A stretch of 64,000 bases of DNA, from NCBI RefSeq assembly GCF_017433805.1, contig NZ_JAFRGN010000043.1, positions 1 to 64,000 of the forward strand, in the 5' to 3' direction. Origin of the DNA: Butyrivibrio sp. (GTDB taxonomy: Bacteria; Bacillota; Clostridia; Lachnospirales; Lachnospiraceae). Of the stretch, positions 1-9,184 are shown one piece after another (within the stretch, counting starts at the first letter, position 1; each line of letters starts with the position of its first letter). The position numbers were made by a program, and so were the translations under genes. Under the pieces are notes generated by a model, which worked only from the letters and a program-made list of their open reading frames with translations, had not been told where the DNA came from and searched no databases.

Positions 1-33
1 GTGACAGCTAAGGCCGTCATCATTGCAAGCTGA
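1..33 (+). CDS. 3' end of an unidentified plus-strand gene (partial)
   Basis: Only frame 1 stays open from the window edge, reading about ten residues ending in VIIAS before a TGA at 31-33. A strong bidirectional terminator follows at once, which fits the end of a plus-strand gene converging on the flagellin operon. Too short to name; it could also be chance. Confidence 0.35.
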   Translation: MTAKAVIIAS

Positions 34-50
34 ATATAATCTCGATAATC

Positions 51-90
51 AAAAAGGGTGACCACATCCTATGAAGTGATCACCTTTTTT
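51..90. terminator. Bidirectional intrinsic terminator
   Basis: An A-tract, a stem (GGGTGACCAC pairing with GTGATCACC), a short loop and a T-tract. On the minus strand it lies about 90 bases past the flagellin stop and ends in TTTTT; on the plus strand it could end the partial left-edge gene. Confidence 0.75.
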
Positions 91-181
91 CTATGCTTAA
101 TTTGTTTATTTAACTTGTTTACTTGACAGACCCCTGTTCAAATCCCTGACTCTGAATATACATTTTTATTTATCTAACTTT

Positions 182-2095
182 TTACTGTAATAGCGACAGA
201 ACACCCTGATTAGACTGATTAGCCTGAGCCAGCATCGCCTGTCCAGCCTGAGCTAAGATGTTGTTATTGGAATACTTGACCATCTCGGCAGCCATATCTG
301 TATCACGAATAAGTGATTCAGCGCTCTGAGTATTCTCTACAACATTATCAAGGTTCTTGATCGTATGCTCTAATCTATTCTGAAGAGCGCCATAGTAGCT
401 TCTGACTTGTGCTACGTTTCGTCCTGCTATATTAACTGTTTCAATAGTCTCAAGGGCATTCTCTCTTGTGGATGTGTCAAAGGTATTGCCCTCAGCAATA
501 GACATCATGGTCATATTGTAGCGCTTAACTCCGATCTGGTTCTCAGAAGATGTCTCTGAACCAACCTGAAGATATAGCATCTTACCAACATCACCACTAA
601 TGCTTCCTTTTTCAGGTAAGGTATATCCTGTTCCATACGCATTAGTAATCCAGGTGTTGCTGGTATCCACATTATATGAGCCATAAGAGCCGCCGCTACC
701 AGCACCTGAAAAAACATCATTTTCTGACTGTCCAAGATTTCCAAGAAGAGAACCTGCTCCGGTAGTTCCTCTTTCATTCAGAAGATTTCTAGTAAAGGTA
801 AATGCATCTGAATCAGCATTTTTAAAGCCGCTTGTAAAGTCTGACAGTCCGGAATAATTAGTAAGAGAAGCTATAGCCTCATCCAAAGAGTGTTTATTGG
901 TAGCCATATCTACCATCAGTGATTCCAAACCATCTAATATGTTCGCGGAAGATACCGTTGTATTACCAGCTTTTGAAGAAACTGCATATCCCAGATACAT
1001 AGTTGCAAGATATCCTGCACCATAAGGCATGGATGTCATCTGGCTCATGTAATTCTTAACCGACGCATCACTTGAAGAAGGGCCAATACTTCCTGACACC
1101 CATCCATTATCCCCACTTGATGTCTGCGCCATACCTTCGATGAACCACTTAGGAAAACCATTAAGCATTCCATCTGTTAATGTGTCGTACATAACAAGAT
1201 GCGTCATCTCGTGAGCTATTACAGATGCAAGATCAGACTTCTGTGCCTGTGTCATACTTGCATAATTACTTTCATTATAGTCAGATGTATCAACCTTAAG
1301 GCTATATGACATCATTGAATAGTCGTTGGTCCAGGACATCTTAAGTGATGCAACTGCTAGTGTTCCACCCTGACCATCAACGTTAGTCAGATCAAGACCT
1401 ATCTTGATGTTATCAGAGGAAGCAACGTCAAACAGTCTGTCATATTTGGATGCAAGCTGAGAAACAGCACTTGCTGCAGCATTTTGAATGAACTTGGCAA
1501 AATCAGAATCTTTATAGCTTGTATCATTTCCTGAAGCAGAAGATTCCTTTACAGTGTTCTCTAGTCCATCGTTGCCTATGAAATCTACAGATATTTCTAT
1601 GGATTTCCCATTGGAAAGATTGACCATAAGCTTTCCATCAGTTTCAGTAACACTGATATTCTCGTTAGGCTCATAGCCATCATCAGAAAAGATATGAATA
1701 TTATTAAACTCTGTAGATGCGTGAATTCTGTCTATCTCTGCAGCCATCTTCTGCATCTCTTCGTTAATATACTTCCTGTCTTCAGACATAAGGGTATCAT
1801 TAGCTGCCTGAACTGCAAGTTCTTTGGCTCTGCTCAGCATAGTGCTGACTTCATCGAGAGCTCCATCAGCAATCTGGCACCAGGAAATACCATCCTGAGC
1901 ATTACTGGATGCCTGTGTAAGACCACGGATCTGTCTGCGCATTTTCTCACTTATCGCAAGACCAGCTGCATCATCCGCTGCCCTGTTGATTCTGTATCCA
2001 GATGACAGTTTCTCAGATGATTTAGCCTGTACTCCGGTAGTGATATTCAGTTGTCTTCTGGAATTCATTCCGCTTATATTATGCTGAACTACCAT
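182..2095 (-). CDS. Flagellin with inserted zinc metalloprotease domain (flagellinolysin)
   Basis: Structural subunit of the flagellar filament that should also be a peptidase. The N-terminus (MVVQHNISGMNSRRQ) and C-terminus (NQSNQGVLSLLQ) are classic flagellin D0/D1 helices; together they occupy about the first 140 and last 120 residues. The variable middle, normally the exposed D2/D3 region, holds HEMTH (His295, Glu296, His299) followed by WFIEGMAQ, whose Glu320 is the expected third zinc ligand of a gluzincin. This layout matches the known flagellinolysin family (flagellins with an M9B-like peptidase insert). An ATG two codons upstream (2101) sits too close to the ribosome site; AGGTG is seven bases from the chosen ATG. 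The gene follows the zinc-ribbon gene by about 18 bases and probably shares its sigma-28 promoter. Substrate is unknown. Confidence 0.93.
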   Translation of the reverse strand: MVVQHNISGMNSRRQLNITTGVQAKSSEKLSSGYRINRAADDAAGLAISEKMRRQIRGLTQASSNAQDGISWCQIADGALDEVSTMLSRAKELAVQAANDTLMSEDRKYINEEMQKMAAEIDRIHASTEFNNIHIFSDDGYEPNENISVTETDGKLMVNLSNGKSIEISVDFIGNDGLENTVKESSASGNDTSYKDSDFAKFIQNAAASAVSQLASKYDRLFDVASSDNIKIGLDLTNVDGQGGTLAVASLKMSWTNDYSMMSYSLKVDTSDYNESNYASMTQAQKSDLASVIAHEMTHLVMYDTLTDGMLNGFPKWFIEGMAQTSSGDNGWVSGSIGPSSSDASVKNYMSQMTSMPYGAGYLATMYLGYAVSSKAGNTTVSSANILDGLESLMVDMATNKHSLDEAIASLTNYSGLSDFTSGFKNADSDAFTFTRNLLNERGTTGAGSLLGNLGQSENDVFSGAGSGGSYGSYNVDTSNTWITNAYGTGYTLPEKGSISGDVGKMLYLQVGSETSSENQIGVKRYNMTMMSIAEGNTFDTSTRENALETIETVNIAGRNVAQVRSYYGALQNRLEHTIKNLDNVVENTQSAESLIRDTDMAAEMVKYSNNNILAQAGQAMLAQANQSNQGVLSLLQ

Positions 2096-2113
2096 AGACA
2101 TTCACCTGGATTC

Positions 2114-2542
2114 TTAATCCCAGTGGCCATTAACTGTTACTTCTAAGGGTTCTCCGCATGGAGGACATGAAATCTTTGTCTTACCTTCTATTACTTCTTC
2201 TGAATCGTATATATCTACTTCAGCACCGCATGGACATTTAGCCTTATATACAATAAACTGTCCATTTTCCTGATTGAGTTTAAATACTGCAACGCCTGAT
2301 ATTCTGCCGCACTTGTCGCATACGCCTATTTCTTTTGAAACGTACCAAAAATTTCTAGGGTACTGCTCAATAGCGGCTTTTATCTTATCCTGCGTAGGTT
2401 TGTCAAACAGGGTCAGGACTGTATCGAGACTGTTAAAAGTAAGGCCTGCACCTACGCCAAGGTTTACTTCATATCCACATTTTTCGCATTTAAGACTAAT
2501 AAGTTGTCCCATTTGTTTTCTCCCACGGGGTGAAGCAAACAT
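2114..2542 (-). CDS. Small zinc-ribbon protein, first gene of the flagellin operon
   Basis: A 142-residue protein with four Cys pairs: CEKC near the N-terminus, CDKC mid-protein, then CPCG and CPPCG near the C-terminus, enough for two zinc sites. No signal peptide or membrane segment, so cytosolic. I do not recognise a named family beyond a CpXC/zinc-ribbon resemblance. Two starts have ribosome sites: ATG 2542 (AGAGG, six bases away) and ATG 2512 (GGGAG, seven bases away, giving MGQLISLKCEKC). The shorter one removes an unconserved-looking basic leader. It lies immediately downstream of a sigma-28-like promoter and immediately upstream of the flagellin gene, which suggests a role tied to that flagellin or its protease, for example regulation or handling before export. 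That role is inference. Confidence 0.75.
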   Translation of the reverse strand: MFASPRGRKQMGQLISLKCEKCGYEVNLGVGAGLTFNSLDTVLTLFDKPTQDKIKAAIEQYPRNFWYVSKEIGVCDKCGRISGVAVFKLNQENGQFIVYKAKCPCGAEVDIYDSEEVIEGKTKISCPPCGEPLEVTVNGHWD

Positions 2543-2563
2543 AGTTCACCTCTATCATTCTGT

Positions 2564-2591
2564 TTATCGGTCAATTAGAGTATTTACTTTA
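2564..2591 (-). promoter_or_regulatory. Sigma-28 (FliA/SigD-type) promoter
   Basis: On the minus strand TAAAGTAA, a 12-base spacer, then ACCGATAA. The motility sigma consensus is TAAAGTTT-N11-GCCGATAA, so only a few bases and one spacer position differ. It lies 22 bases before ATG 2542 and after the groEL terminator, so it should drive the zinc-ribbon and flagellin genes. Confidence 0.8.
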
Positions 2592-2601
2592 ACTTTTAAA
2601 C

Positions 2602-2631
2602 AAAAAAACACCTGGCCTTACAGACCAGGTG
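2602..2631 (-). terminator. groEL intrinsic terminator
   Basis: Stem CACCTGG/CCAGGTG with a nine-base loop followed on the minus strand by seven Ts, 18 bases past the groEL stop. It separates groESL from the flagellin operon. Confidence 0.88.
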
Positions 2632-2648
2632 CCAAACTAAAGATCAAA

Positions 2649-4295
<1,647 letters not shown>

Positions 4296-4308
4296 TCATA
4301 TAATATAC

Positions 4309-4464
4309 GAGTGATATACGGATTGCTCCGTTTCACTCTCGCAATCCTACATACATTCGGAATCCGCATTATCATGCTCCTTCCTCATGTATGTTCGCAT
4401 CCCGAGGTCAATTGATCATATGTGCAAGCACATGATCAATTGACTTCTGTCTGCTATATCACTC
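4309..4464 (-). repeat. Intercistronic structured repeat, copy A (groES-groEL spacer)
   Basis: A 156-base element with a ten-base terminal inverted repeat, GAGTGATATA at 4309-4318 and TATATCACTC at 4455-4464. Inside it, in plus-strand order, are a GGATTGC/GCAATCC hairpin, an ACATACAT/ATGTATGT stem enclosing a small hairpin, the conserved block GTTCGCATCCCGAGGTC, a long hairpin (CAATTGATCA arms, 4408-4442) and GACTTCTGTCTGC. It is highly similar to 18946-19110 except in hairpin arms and loops. The groES TGA stop lies at 4463-4465, overlapping the element boundary. Function unknown: RNA structure, mobile remnant, or both. Confidence 0.85.
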
Positions 4465-4747
4465 ACTTAATGATTGCAAGAATGTCGTTCTGCTTAACGA
4501 TGATGAATGTCTCGTCATCAAGCTTAACTTCTGTTCCAGCATATTTGGAATAGATGACATTGTCACCCTTCTTAACCTGCATCTTAACTTCCTTGCCGTC
4601 TACTACTCCGCCAGGACCTACAGCGATAACTTCAGCCTGCTGTGGCTTCTCCTTCTCTGCTCCAGGAAGAACGATTCCTGATTTTGTAGTCTCTTCAGCC
4701 TCAAGAGCCTTCAGTACAACTCTGTCTGCAAGTGGTTCTAACTTCAT
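4463..4747 (-). CDS. groES: 10 kDa co-chaperonin GroES
   Basis: Heptameric lid of the GroEL chamber. The 94-residue length, the opening MKLEPLADRVVLK and the closing KQNDILAIIK are typical. The mobile loop (ETTKSGIVLPGAEKEKPQ) is present. AAGGAGG lies upstream of the ATG. First gene of the operon; a CIRCE operator sits 47 bases upstream. The final codons AAG TGA run directly into repeat copy A, so the stop codon overlaps the end of that element. Confidence 0.98.
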   Translation of the reverse strand: MKLEPLADRVVLKALEAEETTKSGIVLPGAEKEKPQQAEVIAVGPGGVVDGKEVKMQVKKGDNVIYSKYAGTEVKLDDETFIIVKQNDILAIIK

Positions 4748-4793
4748 AATAAAGCCTCCTTTATATGTTAAATACTTTGCTTTTTAATTTTTG

Positions 4794-4820
4794 TTAGCAC
4801 TCATTATTATTGAGTGCTAA
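4794..4820 (-). promoter_or_regulatory. CIRCE operator (HrcA binding site)
   Basis: TTAGCACTC, nine bases, GAGTGCTAA: a perfect match to the CIRCE inverted repeat. It overlaps the expected transcript start of groESL and implies repression by HrcA, whose gene is not in this window. Confidence 0.97.
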
Positions 4821-4833
4821 TCTCTAAGAACAT

Positions 4834-4862
4834 ATATTAGTTGTTTATGGTTACACATGCAA
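4834..4862 (-). promoter_or_regulatory. groESL vegetative promoter
   Basis: On the minus strand TTGCAT, 17 bases, TAATAT, placed so that transcription begins just ahead of or within CIRCE. This arrangement is usual for HrcA-controlled operons. Confidence 0.7.
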
Positions 4863-4945
4863 CCTCTATCGCATCGATATATCTTAGCATATCTCTTTTA
4901 ATCTCTATATTACTCTATTATTCTCATATTTTCTACAATACATAT

Positions 4946-4990
4946 AAAAAGAGCTTTACAAAGCCCATTTTAACTGACTTTGTAAAGCTC
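4946..4990 (-). terminator. Terminator of the SIMPL gene
   Basis: A perfect 13-base stem GAGCTTTACAAAG/CTTTGTAAAGCTC followed on the minus strand by TTTTT, 17 bases past the stop at 5007. Confidence 0.9.
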
Positions 4991-5006
4991 ATTGGATGCA
5001 AAAATA

Positions 5007-5756
5007 TCACTTAAGATCATACTCAAGACGCACTGTTATAGAAGCTGTCTTGTATCTGGCGCTTGTATCAAAGGCTCCATCATATGTATAGCTGCTTGTT
5101 CCGGTATTTCTGGCTGTAATCTGGAATACTCCAAGACTTGAGTTCTTGAGTTTACCAAGACCTGCTCCTGAATTCTTGGCGATTATGTCTATTCTGTCCT
5201 TGGCATTTATTGAAGCCTTATCGATAAGATCGAGCTTGAGTGCATCAAGATCAGAATAATAGTACTCTGGTGAATTGGAAGTAAGCTCTACTCCTTTATC
5301 AAGAAGACTTGAAATGTCTCTGGATATCTTTTCAACCACATCAAGGTTGTATGAAGATACTGTAACACTCTGTGTGAGCTGATAGCCATCTGCTTCAGAG
5401 CCAATGTAATTACCATTATTATCATAATTGTCACGATAAGTTCTTCTGATATCCACAGAGTCAAAAATGATCTCCGCTTCCTGAACACCATTACTTGTGA
5501 GGTACTCTTTAACTACATTTGCATCCTTTTTGATCTTGTTGTAGGCCTCCTGCGATGTAAAGGCTGTAGATGAAAAAGAGCCTCTCCAGATGATAATATC
5601 TGATTCAAAATCAACACTGGCACTACCTGTTGCGGAAATGACATGAGAACTCTCAGATCTAAAGTGTGAAAGTCCAAAGGCTAAAAGAGCGCAGCTGCTA
5701 ACTACACACAGGCCAATTATAAGCGCATTAACCCAACTATTTTTCTTTTGTTCCAT
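5007..5756 (-). CDS. SIMPL-domain (DUF541) membrane-anchored protein
   Basis: A 249-residue protein with a basic N-terminus and one hydrophobic segment (residues about 9-28, VNALIIGLCVVSSCALLAFG), probably a signal anchor or a signal peptide, followed by an exported SIMPL domain. Family-typical features include ISATGSASV at the start of the domain and the repeated VTVSSYNLDVVEKI region. SIMPL proteins form large oligomers of uncertain function. The ATG at 5756 was chosen because AGGAGGG lies just upstream; a longer frame to 5840 has none. It is monocistronic, with its own promoter and terminator, and diverges from the small gene at 5977. Confidence 0.83.
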   Translation of the reverse strand: MEQKKNSWVNALIIGLCVVSSCALLAFGLSHFRSESSHVISATGSASVDFESDIIIWRGSFSSTAFTSQEAYNKIKKDANVVKEYLTSNGVQEAEIIFDSVDIRRTYRDNYDNNGNYIGSEADGYQLTQSVTVSSYNLDVVEKISRDISSLLDKGVELTSNSPEYYYSDLDALKLDLIDKASINAKDRIDIIAKNSGAGLGKLKNSSLGVFQITARNTGTSSYTYDGAFDTSARYKTASITVRLEYDLK

Positions 5757-5801
5757 ACTCTTCCCTCCTGAAATGCTAAGAAACTTCATAACTATACTAA
5801 T

Positions 5802-5830
5802 ATTATACGGACCGCCCAGTAATAATACAA
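5802..5830 (-). promoter_or_regulatory. Vegetative promoter of the SIMPL gene
   Basis: On the minus strand TTGTAT, 17 bases, TATAAT, 46 bases before the chosen ATG at 5756. Its position independently supports that start over the longer frame. Confidence 0.7.
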
Positions 5831-5976
5831 TTTTAATCACTTTTTAATTGCCACTTAATTGCATTTATGGTCCCTTCGAATAATAATAATCGTAAGATAC
5901 TATAGTTATTTTGTCAGAAAAAGGACTTTCTGACGTTTGCAACTTGAGCAAACGCTATACTCAAGGAGGTGAATAC

Positions 5977-6393
5977 ATGAGCACTAATTTCTTTTCAAGT
6001 TTATCTGGAAATTTTGATTATATGTCCAGCATGAATAGTCTTCTTGGCGACTATGCCAGCATCAAAAATGGCTCTTATGGTTCCCTGATGAAATCATATG
6101 TCAATAAAGTTGGTAACAAGGCAGCTCTGAATGCATACAGAGAGACTGGCTCTACAACTTCTGTGGCTGATACAGCCAGCTCTACCAGTACATCATCAAG
6201 TACATCAACAGCAAAGACATCCACAGCCAAATCTAGTTTCCTTGACAGCCACCTTGGCAGCGTAAGCAGTTCAGGACATGTTGAGAAATCAGCAACTCTT
6301 CAGAAGCTTAAAGAAACAGCAACCCAGTATGATAAGGATGCAAATAAGACTACAGTAGCAAATACACCAACAGAGTATGACACAACTATCTAA
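5977..6393 (+). CDS. Small Ser/Thr-rich protein of unknown function
   Basis: A 138-residue protein starting MSTNFFSSLSGNFDYM with a strong AGGAGGTG ribosome site. Residues about 18-45 (LLGDYASIKNGSYGSLMKSY) look ordered and conserved in style. A long linker of Ser, Thr and Ala follows, then a Lys-rich helical C-terminus. No signal peptide or membrane segment. I recognise no named family. Related-looking short proteins with an LGDY-IKNGSY-LMK stretch occur, from memory, in motile Lachnospiraceae, but I cannot confirm this. It is alone between a divergent promoter region and a shared terminator. Confidence 0.72.
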   Translation: MSTNFFSSLSGNFDYMSSMNSLLGDYASIKNGSYGSLMKSYVNKVGNKAALNAYRETGSTTSVADTASSTSTSSSTSTAKTSTAKSSFLDSHLGSVSSSGHVEKSATLQKLKETATQYDKDANKTTVANTPTEYDTTI

Positions 6394-6426
6394 AGTTCAT
6401 ATTCAGTTGGAATAAATAGCGCACTC

Positions 6427-6464
6427 AAAAAGGAAGTAACCACATTCAGCTGGTTACTTCCTTT
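6427..6464. terminator. Bidirectional terminator between convergent genes
   Basis: Stem AAAGGAAGTAACC/GGTTACTTCCTTT, flanked by A and T tracts. It ends the plus-strand gene at 6393 and the minus-strand operon ending at 6468. Confidence 0.88.
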
Positions 6465-6467
6465 ATT

Positions 6468-7358
6468 TTATTCTTCGCTATGCGGAATCTCTTTTCCATG
6501 CAGATCAATATAGTTTTCTTTAAGAGCTATCGCCCAGTATTTCTCAGGAATATTGGGCCATTTTACTGTTCCTCTCTCCTGCTCACAAAGCCTCATGGCA
6601 CGCAAAAGAACTGTCTGATTAAGGTCTACTCCGGTTCTGATGGTATGCATGGAAACCGCCGCCCAGGCAGGTGCATATCTGCTGACATCTGAGGACTTAA
6701 AATCTCTTATGATCTCTTTTCTGTTATAGTCCAGCTGAATATATTCTTCTTCCCAGCCTTTGGCACTACCATGTAATATGCAGAACTGAGTCTTACCATC
6801 ATAGTACCATGGGATTCCGATGGATCCAGGATTGATTGCCTTGTTTCCGCGGTATACATAAGTTCCCTGAATATGCGTATGCCCGTGTACCAGGCAATTG
6901 CCCTTAAGATGGGTTAATACCTTTTTGGTATTACGCTTTTCCTTATACAGGAGCTCTGAAGTATTGGATGGAGATCCATGACAATACTCAAAGGATGGAA
7001 AGCCCTTCATCTCAAATACGCCGTAGTTAGGTAGAGATTCAAAAAACTTAAAGTCTTTATCAGAAAGATTCTCGTAGGTATAAAGAAGCGCTCCTGAAGC
7101 CGACCCTTTACGCCAGTTCCCTGCGCCGCTATTACGGTAGTTTAAAAGATATTCTTCCCTGTTGCCTCTGATGATATATGTATTAAAGTACTGTTTGAGA
7201 ACATATATCTTTTCCATGGTCTTCTGAGGGCTCGGGCAGTCAGTGACATAGTCACCAAGGAGCATAAAGTTCGTAATGCCCTTGCCAACTGCATAGTCTA
7301 TACACGCCTGCAAAGCGCTATAGTTACCATGAATATCACTAAAAACTGCTATATCCAT
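6468..7358 (-). CDS. Calcineurin-type metallophosphoesterase
   Basis: Predicted cytosolic dinuclear-metal phosphatase of 296 residues. The metal-binding motifs appear in order: DIHGN (residues about 8-12), GDYVTD, GNREE, HGSP and HGHTH. The last third (about residues 200-296) goes beyond the core fold and is helical. Substrate unknown; YfcE-like or protein-phosphatase-like roles are possible. It starts 11 bases after the downstream ABC exporter subunit stops (7370), with GGGGA ahead of the ATG, so it is the last gene of that operon. Confidence 0.87.
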   Translation of the reverse strand: MDIAVFSDIHGNYSALQACIDYAVGKGITNFMLLGDYVTDCPSPQKTMEKIYVLKQYFNTYIIRGNREEYLLNYRNSGAGNWRKGSASGALLYTYENLSDKDFKFFESLPNYGVFEMKGFPSFEYCHGSPSNTSELLYKEKRNTKKVLTHLKGNCLVHGHTHIQGTYVYRGNKAINPGSIGIPWYYDGKTQFCILHGSAKGWEEEYIQLDYNRKEIIRDFKSSDVSRYAPAWAAVSMHTIRTGVDLNQTVLLRAMRLCEQERGTVKWPNIPEKYWAIALKENYIDLHGKEIPHSEE

Positions 7359-7369
7359 ATAATCCCCTG

Positions 7370-9184
7370 TCAGCCAAATACTGCATTGGTACTTGTTTCA
7401 TCAAACTGCTTGGTAAAGAGCTCGTAGTAATAACCTCTCTGATCCATGAGCTGCTGGTGAGTACCTCTTTCTATAATTTTACCATCATTAACCACAAGAA
7501 TGATATCTGCATCAACAATAGTTGATAATCTGTGTGCAATTACAAAAGAGGTTCTGCCCTTGGTAACTGTCACGATAGCGTCCTGAATAGCCTTCTCTGT
7601 AACTGTATCTATAGAAGCTGTGGCCTCATCAAGGACCAAAATCCTTGGATCAGCAAGAAGTGCTCTGGCAAAAGAAAGAAGCTGCTTCTCACCAGTTGAG
7701 AGCATTCCACCATCCTCTCCTACGTCGCTGTCAAGTCCCTTGTCCATACGCCTTACAATATCATCTGCCGATACCAGCTCAAGTGCTTTCCAGATTTCTT
7801 CCTCTGTAGCATCAGGATTACCATATCTAAGGTTATCTCGTACTGAACCAGAGAAAAGATGTGGTGTCTGGAGAACATATCCGATGTTGGAGTGAAGCCA
7901 TAGCTGTGACCTCTCTGCTGCATCTCTACCATCGATGAGAACCTGACCACTTGTAGGTTTAAAGAATCTGCACACAAGGTTAACAAGTGTAGATTTACCA
8001 GCACCTGTCTCACCAACAATCGCTACATTGGTACCCTGGGGAACCTTGAGGTTAAAGTTTGTAAGAACATATTCATCTCCATCAGGATATTTGAAGGTTA
8101 CATCCTTAAACTCAACATCACCGTGAAGTGGCTCCCAATTCTCTTTTTTAGGATTGAAGGTATCTCCGTATTTCTCGATAACCTCAGGAGAATCAGATAC
8201 ATCTGACTCTGTCTCAAGAAGCCTTGTAAGTCTCTCAACATTAACCTGAACGGCAATGAGCTCAGAAAGAGTGATGATAATGTTCTGAATAGGCTCCATC
8301 ATGCTAAGGGCATAGGACAGGAAAACAGAAAGTGTTCCTATCTGTATAACGCCGTCCAAAGTAATGATTCCACCTCGCCACAATACAAGTGCCAGCGCCA
8401 GGGAAGACATCATGGTAATTGCAGATGTGAAAAAGGCTGAATAATGAGTAGCATGCACCGAGGTTGCTCTCATCTTCTCAGTATCTTCTTCAAAGTCTCT
8501 CTGAATCTTATCCTCTACAACCAGAGTCTTTATTGCTCTGGCTCCGGTAATACCTTCATTGAAGTTACTGGTTATAGTTGAATTGATCTCTCTGATCTTA
8601 CGATTCAGCACTATAAGCTTACTCTGGAAATACATTACAAGTACCACTGCAATAGGCACCAGAACTATTACAAAAAGAGCCAGTCTGAAGTTGAGGATCA
8701 TCATCAGAACAAGTTCAAAAATAACGAACGCTCCCTGCCATATAATATCCATCATACGCCAAGACACCATCATACCGATTTTGCCGGTATCACTCATTAC
8801 TCTGGCATGGATATAGCCTACATTGTTCTGATTAAAGTAGGCAAAGGACAAGGTCTGTAAGTGGCTGAATGCCGCATTACGAAGATCTCTGTCCACAGAC
8901 AGTTCTACCTGTCCGCAGAGATAACAACATATGAAATTATCAACAACCTGAAGAACCAGAACTGCAACATAAAGTATTATGAATACCGACAGGCCTTCAA
9001 GAGTTTTTTTGCCAACAAAATTATCAATGGCATACTGATTAAAAATTGGAAATAACGAATCCGCAAGCGAGCTCAGAACTCCCAAGAAGATCATAAAAAT
9101 AATCTTGGGAATGTACTGCTTGATATACGGATACAATCTAGGTATTCCAAATAGTTTTAGTTTAATATTAGTATTCTCGTTCAT
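7370..9184 (-). CDS. ABC exporter half-transporter, subunit with catalytic Walker B
   Basis: A 604-residue fusion of a six-helix exporter domain (about residues 15-320) and an ATPase domain. Walker A is GETGAGKS, Walker B ILVLDEATAS with the catalytic Glu, and the switch region is IAHR. Its signature is altered, LSTGEKQ instead of LSGGQ. Together with the partner's altered Walker B this points to a heterodimeric exporter of the BmrCD/LmrCD/TM287-288 type, with one consensus and one degenerate ATP site. The ATG overlaps the partner's stop by four bases (ATGA), giving tight translational coupling. Cargo cannot be read from sequence; drugs, lipids or peptides are all possible. Confidence 0.93.
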   Translation of the reverse strand: MNENTNIKLKLFGIPRLYPYIKQYIPKIIFMIFLGVLSSLADSLFPIFNQYAIDNFVGKKTLEGLSVFIILYVAVLVLQVVDNFICCYLCGQVELSVDRDLRNAAFSHLQTLSFAYFNQNNVGYIHARVMSDTGKIGMMVSWRMMDIIWQGAFVIFELVLMMILNFRLALFVIVLVPIAVVLVMYFQSKLIVLNRKIREINSTITSNFNEGITGARAIKTLVVEDKIQRDFEEDTEKMRATSVHATHYSAFFTSAITMMSSLALALVLWRGGIITLDGVIQIGTLSVFLSYALSMMEPIQNIIITLSELIAVQVNVERLTRLLETESDVSDSPEVIEKYGDTFNPKKENWEPLHGDVEFKDVTFKYPDGDEYVLTNFNLKVPQGTNVAIVGETGAGKSTLVNLVCRFFKPTSGQVLIDGRDAAERSQLWLHSNIGYVLQTPHLFSGSVRDNLRYGNPDATEEEIWKALELVSADDIVRRMDKGLDSDVGEDGGMLSTGEKQLLSFARALLADPRILVLDEATASIDTVTEKAIQDAIVTVTKGRTSFVIAHRLSTIVDADIILVVNDGKIIERGTHQQLMDQRGYYYELFTKQFDETSTNAVFG

